IMG/VR virus record: IMGVR_UViG_3300009124_000023
Coordinates: 1-51,643 of that record
Source: a virus
Reading direction: 5' to 3' (one strand)
Length of the DNA stretch: 51,643 bases
Shown here: piece by piece, positions 18,262 to 26,630 of the stretch
Layout of the letters: each line of letters starts with the position of its first letter
Position numbering within the stretch: position 1 is the first letter of the stretch
Position numbers and translations under genes: made by a program
Notes under the pieces: generated by a model
The model's input: only the letters and a program-made list of their open reading frames with translations
Told to the model about the DNA's origin: nothing
The model's database searches: none

Positions 18262-21200
18262 ATGGTTAATGAATCAGACATAATTAACAAATATTTATCT
18301 TTATATTATTCTGAAGAAGAAGAAAAAGAAGATAAATATAAAGAGCAGTTAGAGCAATTAGAAGATATTGGAGAGACTCCGATAGAGTATCCTGAAATTG
18401 AAGAACCTCCAGTTGAACAAGTTGTACAAGCCGAACAAATTCAAGAAGATATTATTCCTGATAGTGATACAAACATCGTTAATAAATATTTAGATTTATA
18501 TTACAAACAAGAAGAAACTCCTTTCCGTGCAGAAATTCTTCCTCAGCCAGAGGATTCTGAAGTTACAGTTGCCCAGAAAACTGAACTAGGTGTTCGTTTA
18601 GAAAAAACAACATTAGGTAATCTATGGAATCTGTTTAAAGCAGGAAGCCTAAGTTTATCTAATAACAAATCTTTAACCGATAATATCAAATTAATTGAAG
18701 AAGAAAGAATAAATAAAGTCTACCAAGACATGCAAGAAAAATATGGTATTGATTTTAGAGCTTCTGAAAATGATGCTGCAGTTTTTGCAGGTCGAGCATT
18801 AGTTGCTTTAGGAGACCCAGTTACTTTCTTTTTACCTTGGGCAAAATTTGCCAAACTTGGCTTATTAAAAAATGCAGCTATAGGTTCAGGAATAGCTTCT
18901 GCAGATATGGCTTTATATGACTATGCAACCAACGGAGAAGTTAATCCTAATAATGTTTTATTTGCCGCTGGTTTAGGTGGTGTATCTTCAGCAGCTGGTA
19001 CAGTAATAGCTAATAGAGTTTTTGGACCTAAAGATAAAAATATTAATTTAGGAAAGCTCGATGGTGATGAGAATGTTGTCGTGCAAAGTACGGCAAAAGA
19101 CAACCCAGTTGTAACTTTAAATTTAAAAGATTCTGAAGCTTTAGATGATGTAGCTGGTAAAGTAGCAACAGAATATCAAGCACTGTTCAAAGAAATGGAA
19201 AGTACTGTTCATTTGAACACAATGCTCACAAAAGCTCAAGCCGATATTAAAGCTTACAAAGATGCATTAAAAATAATTGATAAGGCAGCTGATAAAAGTG
19301 GACAGTTGGAATTACCTATTTTAAATAAAATTAAACCAGTATCTCCGCAGAAGTTATCAGCTTTAAAGAAAAAACGAGATGAAGCTATAAAATTTATTAA
19401 TGACGATTTACCTGAAGTTATGGGTAAATATGCTAGAGGACAAGTTGATTTATTAGATGCAACCTTTAAAAAATTACATGAAAGACCTCAGTATGAAATA
19501 AGCCAAAATGTATTAAGGGGTGTTCTTGATAATTTTACTAGACCTTTCTTAGGAGCTGGTGTTGGTTTTTCCATAGGAACTTTTTTAAACGATGATGATG
19601 AATATGGTCTTCCAATATCTTTTATGATGGCAGGTGCAGGATTAGGAGCAGCACAAAAATGGATGCAAAAAACACCTTATTTAACTAAGGGTATGAAAGA
19701 GGAAGGATTAAGTATATTAGAAAATAATCAAATGATTGCTTTGCACAACTTTTTAAAAGTTCAAAGTGCAGGTACTTTAGCAAGTAAGGGTATTGCTCAT
19801 GGTGGTCAAAATGAAACTTTAGCTAGAATGTTATTTCATATCCAAGATGGAAAACAAAGAAATATATTTTCTGCTGAACAAGCTACCGATGCTTTTAATT
19901 CATATTTTTCAAAAGAAATAAATAAAGTTGTTGGTAATTCATCTTTAAATCAACAACGTGCCGCATGGCGAATCGTTAGAGAATTAGATACAGAACAAGG
20001 TGTAATAAAAAAATTTAATCTAACTGATGATGATATGTTAAATGTTAGAACACTTGTTAAAAATACTAATGAATTTAAAAATATGTTTAACAATGGCTAC
20101 GTTAGAAAAGCAGGAGTATCTTTTGGTGAAATAGAGAATTATGGTTTACCTCAATTTTACAATGATAAAATATTCTCAGATGCCAGTGGATTTAAAAAAG
20201 CAATCAGAGCAGCTATAAAAGAAGAAGACTCAGATATAATTACAAAGTTTGGTAAAGATAAAGTTAAGTTAAAAAAATATCTTGATAAAAGAACAGATGA
20301 TATTTTCAATAACATGACTGGTAGAGGAGCAACCAAAGTATTTGATGAAAATGAAAAATTTACCGGAATACCTCTATTAAAGAACTTTGAGAAAAAAAGA
20401 TATTTTAAAAAATTATCAGCTGTTAAAAAATTAGAACCTTACCTTGAAGACAACTTACATAATGTTTTAATTCAATGGACAAGAAATACTACTAAAGGTG
20501 TTGAATTTGCTAGAAAATTTGGACAACGTGGTGAACTTTTAAAACAGTTAAAATATAATTTAAGAAGTGATTATAGGGCTGGTAAGTTATCTGAAGCCCA
20601 ATATAAATCTAAAAGAGAACTACTCGAAAATACTGTAAATGCTTACTTCGGTACTCATGGCGGTAGAGTATCTGATGGACATAAAACATTAATGTCTATA
20701 CTAACTTTCTTAAGTAACACAACTATGTTGCCTAGGGCAGCTATAGCTCAGATGGGTGACTTTATTCAACCATTACAGAACAGTAGCTCAGGAGCAGCAA
20801 TTAGAGGAATATTTTCAAAATTTAGGAAAGATAGAAACTTTGCAGACCAAGCAGGTATTGCTAATAAATCATCATCTACAATAGAAAAAGATATTGAAGC
20901 TTTATATACAGCAGGTGTTAATCCTAATACACAAATACAATTACTTCTTGGAAACTGGACAAGAAAGTTTTTTAAATTAAATTTAATGGCTCCTTTGACA
21001 GATAGAGGAGCTAGATTTGCTTACAATGTTGGTGTCGAAGATGCGTTTTTAATGGCAAAGAAAAATGCTAATAAAACTAAACTAGGTAAGGCAACTGTAG
21101 AAAAATTACAATTTATGAGCTTAGATAAAAATGAGCTTAAATATTTAAATAAATTTGATAAAGTTACAGATGCTTGGAATGATTCAACTGGTAGAAGTTT

Positions 21201-21978
21201 ATTAAGTAAAGCAGCTTTTAAAGTAATGAATAGAGATGTTTTAATACCTCAAGTAGGTAATAGGATGTTGTTTGCCCAAAGTCAAAATCCATACATTAGA
21301 AGTTTTGGACTATTTTTATCATGGGCACAGGCTAAAACATCACAGTTAAATGGTTTGATATCTAGAGTAGAATCAGGTGACGCTAAGTTAGCTTTAAAAA
21401 TGATGGGTGCTATAACTGTATTTGGTGGCTTGAGAGAGTTACAAATCATGGCAAGTCCTGCTCAAAAATATTATGCTGAAAATGAACCACCAAACTTTAG
21501 TGCAAAATGGTGGCAAGAAGCTGCTCAGTTATCAGGAAATGTAGATTGGAGAATTGAAAAATTTGCTAGGTTCTTTGGGGGACCTTCATTACGAAACCCT
21601 ATTGAAAATTTAAGTCCAGCTGTAGCTCAAGCAAGTAGAATTTTAGCAGCTCCATCAAAAATAAAAGCTAATATTGATGAAGGAGATTACGAGGGAGTTT
21701 TAGTTCAATTATTTAGACCAACACCAATAAATGAAATTACAGCTAGAGTATTAGAAGATGAGCCGAATAGAGAAGAAAAGAAAAAAGGTTTATCACAAAG
21801 AGCAGGTTTTAGTGTTGGTGGAGAAGTAAGAAAACAATACTTTGAAGGTCAAAAAGTTTCAAAAGATTATCCAGTTAGTGATGTCGAAGATATTCCAGCC
21901 GATAGAATCAATCCTTATACTGGCGAATCTTACTCAGGTAAAACAGAACTAGAGAAACAAATGGAAGAATTAATATAA
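18262..21978 (+). CDS. Large internal virion protein, 1238 residues
   Basis: The longest protein of the ejection-protein group. Two copies of an N-K-Y-L-x-L-Y-Y-x-x-E-E motif lie near residues 9 and 75, then hydrophobic helical segments around 175-250 and 425-470, and a long Lys-rich helical body. There is no transglycosylase or peptidase motif that I can recognise. T7-like phages use proteins of this size and place in the operon (gp15/gp16) to build the periplasm-spanning ejection channel; that analogy is inference. The stop overlaps the lysozyme ATG. Confidence 0.7.
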   Translation: MVNESDIINKYLSLYYSEEEEKEDKYKEQLEQLEDIGETPIEYPEIEEPPVEQVVQAEQIQEDIIPDSDTNIVNKYLDLYYKQEETPFRAEILPQPEDSEVTVAQKTELGVRLEKTTLGNLWNLFKAGSLSLSNNKSLTDNIKLIEEERINKVYQDMQEKYGIDFRASENDAAVFAGRALVALGDPVTFFLPWAKFAKLGLLKNAAIGSGIASADMALYDYATNGEVNPNNVLFAAGLGGVSSAAGTVIANRVFGPKDKNINLGKLDGDENVVVQSTAKDNPVVTLNLKDSEALDDVAGKVATEYQALFKEMESTVHLNTMLTKAQADIKAYKDALKIIDKAADKSGQLELPILNKIKPVSPQKLSALKKKRDEAIKFINDDLPEVMGKYARGQVDLLDATFKKLHERPQYEISQNVLRGVLDNFTRPFLGAGVGFSIGTFLNDDDEYGLPISFMMAGAGLGAAQKWMQKTPYLTKGMKEEGLSILENNQMIALHNFLKVQSAGTLASKGIAHGGQNETLARMLFHIQDGKQRNIFSAEQATDAFNSYFSKEINKVVGNSSLNQQRAAWRIVRELDTEQGVIKKFNLTDDDMLNVRTLVKNTNEFKNMFNNGYVRKAGVSFGEIENYGLPQFYNDKIFSDASGFKKAIRAAIKEEDSDIITKFGKDKVKLKKYLDKRTDDIFNNMTGRGATKVFDENEKFTGIPLLKNFEKKRYFKKLSAVKKLEPYLEDNLHNVLIQWTRNTTKGVEFARKFGQRGELLKQLKYNLRSDYRAGKLSEAQYKSKRELLENTVNAYFGTHGGRVSDGHKTLMSILTFLSNTTMLPRAAIAQMGDFIQPLQNSSSGAAIRGIFSKFRKDRNFADQAGIANKSSSTIEKDIEALYTAGVNPNTQIQLLLGNWTRKFFKLNLMAPLTDRGARFAYNVGVEDAFLMAKKNANKTKLGKATVEKLQFMSLDKNELKYLNKFDKVTDAWNDSTGRSLLSKAAFKVMNRDVLIPQVGNRMLFAQSQNPYIRSFGLFLSWAQAKTSQLNGLISRVESGDAKLALKMMGAITVFGGLRELQIMASPAQKYYAENEPPNFSAKWWQEAAQLSGNVDWRIEKFARFFGGPSLRNPIENLSPAVAQASRILAAPSKIKANIDEGDYEGVLVQLFRPTPINEITARVLEDEPNREEKKKGLSQRAGFSVGGEVRKQYFEGQKVSKDYPVSDVEDIPADRINPYTGESYSGKTELEKQMEELI

Positions 21979-22433
21979 TGAATATAGAACTATGCAAACA
22001 AGAAATAAAAAGACACGAGGGCGAACTACTCGAAGTCTATGTCGATTCTTTGGGTTACAAAACCTTAGGAGTAGGGCATTTAATACAGCCACAAGACCCC
22101 GAACATGGTTGGGAAGTTGGTACTCCAATAACTCAAGAAGTATCTGACATATATTTTGAAGACGATTTCAATAAACATTTAGTAGAGGCGATACATGTGT
22201 TTGGTGAAGAAGAATCTTTTTATTTATTACCAGATGCTATTCAAAGAGTCTTGGTTAATATGTGCTTTAACTTAGGCGGTACAAGATTAAGCAAATTTCA
22301 AAACATGTTGAAAGCTTGTCGGTCACATGATTGGCAAGAAATGGCAAATCAAATGGAAGATAGTAAGTGGTTTAGACAAGTGGGACGAAGAAGTAAAGAG
22401 TTAAAAGAATTAGTATTAGGAGAAGTAAAATGA
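21978..22433 (+). CDS. Endolysin, T4-type lysozyme (GH24)
   Basis: A 151-residue muramidase cutting the MurNAc-GlcNAc bond of peptidoglycan. The catalytic triad has exact T4 lysozyme spacing: E14, D23 and T29 (9 and 6 residues apart), in the context H-E-G and D-S-L-G-Y-K-T-L-G-V-G-H. A late R-V-L-V-N-M-C-F-N-L-G segment is also family-typical. There is no signal peptide, so release depends on the adjacent holin. ATGA overlap with the holin start. Confidence 0.93.
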   Translation: MNIELCKQEIKRHEGELLEVYVDSLGYKTLGVGHLIQPQDPEHGWEVGTPITQEVSDIYFEDDFNKHLVEAIHVFGEEESFYLLPDAIQRVLVNMCFNLGGTRLSKFQNMLKACRSHDWQEMANQMEDSKWFRQVGRRSKELKELVLGEVK

Positions 22434-22903
22434 AAAACTTATTAAAGAATATCGTTGGTGCAGTTGCTCCTACTCTAGGTACTGCTTTAGGCGGTCCTAT
22501 GGGCGGTATGGCTGCGAATATGATTGCCGATGTGCTTGGGTGTCCAAATAACCCTAAAGCCATTGAGAAAGCCGTTGCTGAAGCCACACCAGAGCAGATG
22601 CTAGAACTTAAAAAAGCTGAACAAGCTTTTGAAGTACAGATGAAAGAGTTAGATGTTGATGTCTACAGATTAGAAGTAGCAGATACTCAAGATGCTAGAA
22701 AGAACTTTAGTAAAGACTGGACAGCCCGTATCATGGGTATAGCTACAGTCGGTGGTTTCTTAGGTTACATATTCTTAGTAACCCTACAGCCACCAGAACA
22801 GAACTCTGAAGCTCTTATTAACCTTGTTTTAGGTTACTTAGGAGGTTTGGCAAGTGCTGTAATATCTTTCTACTTTGGAGCTTCAAACTCAAGTAATAAG
22901 TAG
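22430..22903 (+). CDS. Holin, three-helix type
   Basis: A 157-residue protein with a hydrophobic N-terminal segment (residues 5-38), a charged helix with D-V-D-V-Y-R-L-E-V-A-D-T-Q-D-A-R, and two C-terminal membrane helices ending in I-S-F-Y-F-G-A-S-N-S-S, which is typical of a common phage/GTA holin family. It would time lysis and let the endolysin reach the wall. Flanked by lysozyme and a one-TM coiled-coil protein. Confidence 0.88.
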   Translation: MKNLLKNIVGAVAPTLGTALGGPMGGMAANMIADVLGCPNNPKAIEKAVAEATPEQMLELKKAEQAFEVQMKELDVDVYRLEVADTQDARKNFSKDWTARIMGIATVGGFLGYIFLVTLQPPEQNSEALINLVLGYLGGLASAVISFYFGASNSSNK

Positions 22904-23253
22904 TGGAAGAGATAGTCACTATAATACAACAAGTAGGTTTTCCTATTGCTGCGGCATTAGGGCTAGGTTGGTTTATTTACAAACTAATCATGCGTATTGT
23001 CGATGGTATGGAAACCAAACTTGATGTTGTTGATGAGAAAGTAGCTGAACAAATAACAGCTATGGAACAGAGACTAGGGACAAAGTTAGATAGTCAATAC
23101 GGCATTATTGTTAGTCTGATTGACAGAGTGAGGGCTTTGGACAATCAAACGATTAGACAAGACGTTCTTTTGAAAACATTGCTGGGTGTGCCAAATTTAA
23201 TAGATTTAGAAAAAGTTGCAAAAGCAGATAGAGATGACCAAAGAAAAGATTAA
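22903..23253 (+). CDS. Lysis-accessory membrane/coiled-coil protein
   Basis: A 116-residue protein with GTG start overlapping the holin TAG by one base. One membrane segment (residues 12-30, G-F-P-I-A-A-A-L-G-L-G-W-F) is followed by a charged coiled coil. This plan recurs directly after holins in marine phages and may represent an antiholin or inner spanin subunit; the sequence does not decide which. It is the last gene before the curli-like cassette. Confidence 0.75.
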   Translation: MEEIVTIIQQVGFPIAAALGLGWFIYKLIMRIVDGMETKLDVVDEKVAEQITAMEQRLGTKLDSQYGIIVSLIDRVRALDNQTIRQDVLLKTLLGVPNLIDLEKVAKADRDDQRKD

Positions 23254-23266
23254 GGAGAAGTTAGAA

Positions 23267-23722
23267 ATGAAAATATTAGTAACAACATTTATCGTGTTGC
23301 TGTTAGGTGTTAATGGTAATTTAATTGCAGATGAAATAGTGCATAAATTTAAATCACCTTCCTTCAGTGGTATAGGTACTTCAGCTCATTATCTAACAAT
23401 AGAGAATCAAGAGTTCAATAGAAAGGAAGCCAACAAAGCAGAACTCAAAGCCTACAAAGAACAGCTTAAAAGAGAAGCTGAGAATACCACACTTGCAAGA
23501 TTTATTAGAAACTTAGAGTCTAGAATCTATGCACAATTATCAAGACAACTTGTTGATGCTTTATTTGGTGAGGACCCAAGTACAAGCGGAACATTAGAGC
23601 TATTAGGAAATACCATTGAATACAGTGTCAGTGAAGATGGCACCATGATAACTTTAACAATCACAGATGCAGAAGGGAATACTACAGAGATTACTGTTCC
23701 TATCGGTTCTTTTACTTTCTAG
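23267..23722 (+). CDS. csgF: CsgF-like curli assembly factor
   Basis: Start set at 23267, where AAGGAG lies 7-8 bases upstream and the product begins with a clean signal peptide (about 20 residues, ending N-L-I-A-D-E); longer in-frame starts overlap the previous gene and lack a ribosome site. The mature 130-residue protein keeps the CsgF layout: an N-terminal F-K-S-P-S-F-S-G segment matching the F-R-N-P-N-F-G-G that in E. coli plugs the CsgG pore, a helical middle, and a C-terminal beta domain with D-A-E-G-N-T-T-E-I-T-V-P. In bacteria CsgF sits on CsgG at the outer membrane and couples secretion to fibre nucleation. Confidence 0.87.
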   Translation: MKILVTTFIVLLLGVNGNLIADEIVHKFKSPSFSGIGTSAHYLTIENQEFNRKEANKAELKAYKEQLKREAENTTLARFIRNLESRIYAQLSRQLVDALFGEDPSTSGTLELLGNTIEYSVSEDGTMITLTITDAEGNTTEITVPIGSFTF

Positions 23723-24485
23723 TTGTACAAGCTGGAGGCATTCTGGTCTGTTAGATGAGGATATTCCCGGAGCTTATTCAAAGAGACAAGCAAGTACTGT
23801 TTTAGAATTACAATCTCAAGAATTATACAATCTACCAGCGGCTAAAGTTAAGCCGACTATTGCTATATATCCTAATAGTTTTACAGACTTAACAGGACAA
23901 CGTAAGAGTAATAGTACCTTTGCTTTGTTTAGCTCAGCAATAACACAGTCACCAGATGCATTTTTAATTAGAGCTTTTAAACATGCTGCAGGTGGTAAGT
24001 TTTTTACAGTTGTTGAACGTATAGGTTTAGATAACCTGACAAAAGAACGACAAATAATTAGAACAACTCGGCAGGACTTTGATGACGATACCGAACTCAA
24101 TCCTTTAATCTTTGCTGGGTTATTAGTTCAAGGTGGTGTTATAGGTTATGACACTAATTTGAAAAGTGGTGGACGAGGAGCCAGATACTTAGGTGTCGGT
24201 CAAAGCCGCCAGTATCGTGAAGATACAGTTACAGTTTCTTTGCGATTGGTTTCTGTTAATACAGGGGAAGTATTATTAGAAGTCCTGACATCTAAGACTA
24301 TTCTATCTGTTGGAGTATCTAGTGATGTCTTTAGATTCTATGAAGCTGGGACTAAGTTAGTGGAATTAGAATCTGGTGTAGCACAAAATGAAAGTGTTTC
24401 TATTGCCCTCCAAAAAGCGATAGAGACAAGTGTACTAGAAATAGTACGACAAGGAATAGAGAGGAGATATTGGAGATATGAATAG
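23667..24485 (+). CDS. csgG: CsgG-like outer-membrane curli secretion channel lipoprotein
   Basis: A 272-residue lipoprotein, about the length of E. coli CsgG (277). Signal peptide 1-19 with lipobox L-S-S-C20. Residues N-L-T-K-E-R-Q-I-I-R and later I-G-Y-D-T-N-L-K-S-G-G-R-G-A-R-Y and T-S-K-T-I-L-S align almost word for word with E. coli CsgG. CsgG forms a nonameric 36-strand beta-barrel that exports curli subunits. In the pore-constriction loop the E. coli Phe56 position appears conserved, while the Tyr51/Asn55 positions are changed. Its signal-peptide coding region lies inside the 3' end of csgF (56-base overlap). No frameshift or truncation. Confidence 0.93.
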   Translation: MQKGILQRLLFLSVLLLSSCTSWRHSGLLDEDIPGAYSKRQASTVLELQSQELYNLPAAKVKPTIAIYPNSFTDLTGQRKSNSTFALFSSAITQSPDAFLIRAFKHAAGGKFFTVVERIGLDNLTKERQIIRTTRQDFDDDTELNPLIFAGLLVQGGVIGYDTNLKSGGRGARYLGVGQSRQYREDTVTVSLRLVSVNTGEVLLEVLTSKTILSVGVSSDVFRFYEAGTKLVELESGVAQNESVSIALQKAIETSVLEIVRQGIERRYWRYE

Positions 24486-25182
24486 ATTACTTTTTTTAAT
24501 TGCTTTAGTAGGCTTTGTTGTAAAAGCTGATAATGAAATATATATTAATCAAGTTGGTGCAACTCTTAACTTAGACGTTGAACAGCTTGGTAGCTCTAAC
24601 ATCATAGGCGGACTTGATGCAGTAACAGGGACGATGACTGCATTTAATTTAACTGGTGCTAATATGACGTTGGACATCAATCAACTTGGTGATACTAACA
24701 AATTCTTAGGTGACATAGTACTGGATTCTTTAACAGGTTTCTTTGAGTTTGATGGTGATAGCAACAACTTTGAAATACAAGTAGACCCAACCAATACTTA
24801 TAGTGCCGATGGTGGTAACTATTATGTTGATGTTACAGGGTCCAGCAATGACTTTGAATTAAACATTGCTACAAATGCTTTATCAGAATATCTAGACTTA
24901 GATTGGATTATTAATGGTGATAGTAACCAACTGGATTTTACTATTGATATTGATAGTGCCACATCTTATGTCGATATAGATGGTGACTCAAACATTGTTA
25001 ATTATACAGGTAGTGGTTATGCTGGTGGTTATTTTTACTTAGACCAAACAGGTAACAGCAGAACCTTTAATATTACACAAGCATCAACCTTAGCAAGTGA
25101 TTGGCTCAAGATTACTTCTTCTGGTAATAGTGGTACTGTGTGTGTCGTTCAAAACGATGGCGGCACAAGCACAAGCTGCTAG
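24478..25182 (+). CDS. Curlin-repeat (CsgA/CsgB-like) secreted protein
   Basis: A 234-residue protein with a signal peptide (residues 1-17, ending V-K-A). The mature part opens with two curlin-type units (I-N-Q-V-G and V-E-Q-L-G-S-S-N; then D-I-N-Q-L-G-D-T-N) and continues with six more G-[DSN]-S-[NRG] turns spaced about 20-30 residues apart, each flanked by alternating hydrophobic strands. This is the strand-turn rhythm of curli amyloid subunits, here longer and Asp-rich. Two Cys lie in the last 15 residues. It overlaps csgG by 8 bases with GAGAGGAG upstream. Its place after csgF-csgG makes it the likely substrate of the channel (inference). Confidence 0.75.
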   Translation: MNRLLFLIALVGFVVKADNEIYINQVGATLNLDVEQLGSSNIIGGLDAVTGTMTAFNLTGANMTLDINQLGDTNKFLGDIVLDSLTGFFEFDGDSNNFEIQVDPTNTYSADGGNYYVDVTGSSNDFELNIATNALSEYLDLDWIINGDSNQLDFTIDIDSATSYVDIDGDSNIVNYTGSGYAGGYFYLDQTGNSRTFNITQASTLASDWLKITSSGNSGTVCVVQNDGGTSTSC

Positions 25183-26209
25183 TATCGGAAGTATTACAGA
25201 ACTAAAAGGCATAGGCAGAGTAGTAAGGGAACAAGACCCTTTCTCTGCTGCCCTTGCTTTTGGTATTAATAGTTTTGACAACGTTGAAACTTCCAATGGT
25301 CGGATAGGTATAACCTTTCTAGATGAATCTCAAGTTCGTCTAACCGAACATTCACAACTCGTTATAGATGAATTTATCTATGACCCTGACCCATCTAAAT
25401 CTAAGATGGCTCTCAAGTTTGCTAGTGGTACAGCTCGTTTTATTACCGGTAAACTTGCCACTATAAACAAAGAAAATATCCAGATAGAAACTCCTAGTGC
25501 CACTATAGGTATTAGAGGTACTGACTTTACAGTGACTGTAGATGAGCTTGGTAGGTCCTTAATAATTTTACTACCAAAGGAAGATGGACTCTCTTCAGGC
25601 GAAATAGTTGTCTCAACTGCTGCGGGACAAGTAGTGCTTAATAAGCCCTATGAAGCTACCACAGTAGAGCTGTTTGAGTCAGCACCAAGTAGACCAGTCA
25701 TATTAGACTTAACTCTGGATATTATTGACAACATGTTGATAGTTAATCCACCGAAACGAGACCCTAACTTTATTAATGAAGGGGAACAAGCAGAAGGTTC
25801 AGATAATATCTTAGATGTTGATTACCTAGAGTTTGATGAACTAGAAACAGATTACTTAGCTCAAGACGAACTAGAGTTTAGTGAACTCGATATTAATTAT
25901 TTAGATGTCAACTTCTTAGAAGACTTACTAGATATTATTGAAGAAGCCGATGAGCTGGAAAAGAATCAGCTCTCAGGAGGCGATATAGACGTGAAGGGTA
26001 CATCCTTTGGTTACGATGGTACCACTCAAGTCAATACATTTATTACGGATTCAGTCATAACCTTTTACCGACAGGTACAAGATACAGTTAGGTTGGACTT
26101 AGATACCGGCAACAGTTATACAGTTTTAATTATACAAGATGGCAAAGCAGTTACTATTACTCTTAATGGCGGTGGTAACTCTTCCATTACTATCAAGCAA
26201 TCTCAGTGA
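25097..26209 (+). CDS. Secreted FecR-domain protein with acidic pentad repeats
   Basis: Start chosen at GTG 25097 because it supplies a signal peptide (residues 1-27, ending A-Q-A) while the first internal ATG does not; this puts 86 bases over the end of the curlin-like gene. Residues 30-190 are a FecR domain: V-x-T-x-x-x-G-R-I-G-I-T-F-L-D-E-S-Q-V-R-L and T-P-S-A-T-I-G-I-R-G-T-D-F are the family's signature. Residues about 238-280 form eight five-residue units of the x-[DSN]-[YEF]-L-[EDA] kind. A beta-rich C-terminal domain (300-370) follows. FecR domains act in the periplasm or at the surface, often paired with membrane signalling proteins; the cyclase two genes on is a natural partner (inference). 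Confidence 0.85.
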   Translation: MIGSRLLLLVIVVLCVSFKTMAAQAQAASIGSITELKGIGRVVREQDPFSAALAFGINSFDNVETSNGRIGITFLDESQVRLTEHSQLVIDEFIYDPDPSKSKMALKFASGTARFITGKLATINKENIQIETPSATIGIRGTDFTVTVDELGRSLIILLPKEDGLSSGEIVVSTAAGQVVLNKPYEATTVELFESAPSRPVILDLTLDIIDNMLIVNPPKRDPNFINEGEQAEGSDNILDVDYLEFDELETDYLAQDELEFSELDINYLDVNFLEDLLDIIEEADELEKNQLSGGDIDVKGTSFGYDGTTQVNTFITDSVITFYRQVQDTVRLDLDTGNSYTVLIIQDGKAVTITLNGGGNSSITIKQSQ

Positions 26210-26630
26210 TAAGCCTGATATATATTGGAAGATTACAAAAGCACCTTACAGTAAAGAATTTTTAGCACAACAACAAAAAGAAGAATTAATCTTTGTAGAA
26301 GATACTTTGTATCTACCAGAAAGAAAAACAGTATCTAATTGGGAATGGGGTTTGTTTTGGACCTTACAAGCTTTAGATATTTATACCACTACTAAAGTTT
26401 TGCAATACGATTGTGTTTATGAAGCAAATATTTTATTACCAAGAAAACCAGATTTAAATGATTTAGTGAGACATAAAGCACTTATCTTTATACCAACTTT
26501 TATATTCTTACCAGTTTATAAATTAAATGAAGGTGGATTAACATTTAGTAATACCTTGACTGCTGCTGTAGTTGCTAATAATTTTGCTGTTAATAAAAGA
26601 GCTAAAGCCAAAGGCTGTCAGAAACTATGA
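26139..26630 (+). CDS. Small membrane protein of the curli/cyclase cassette
   Basis: A 163-residue protein with a signal peptide or N-terminal membrane anchor (residues 2-20), encoded over the last 71 bases of the FecR gene. The central part has W-x-L-Q-A-L-D-I-Y-T-T-T-K and later Y-E-A-N-I-L-L-P, followed by two hydrophobic helices (residues about 108-125 and 135-150). The D-x-x-T-T ... E-A-N pattern resembles DUF5658-type membrane proteins, whose function is unknown. Position between FecR and cyclase suggests a shared signalling or envelope role. Confidence 0.7.
   Translation: MAKQLLLLLMAVVTLPLLSSNLSDKPDIYWKITKAPYSKEFLAQQQKEELIFVEDTLYLPERKTVSNWEWGLFWTLQALDIYTTTKVLQYDCVYEANILLPRKPDLNDLVRHKALIFIPTFIFLPVYKLNEGGLTFSNTLTAAVVANNFAVNKRAKAKGCQKL

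Noticed and set aside
23216-23722. Longer csgF starting at 23216
   Set aside because: It would add 17 charged residues before the signal peptide, and only the 23267 start has a ribosome site.
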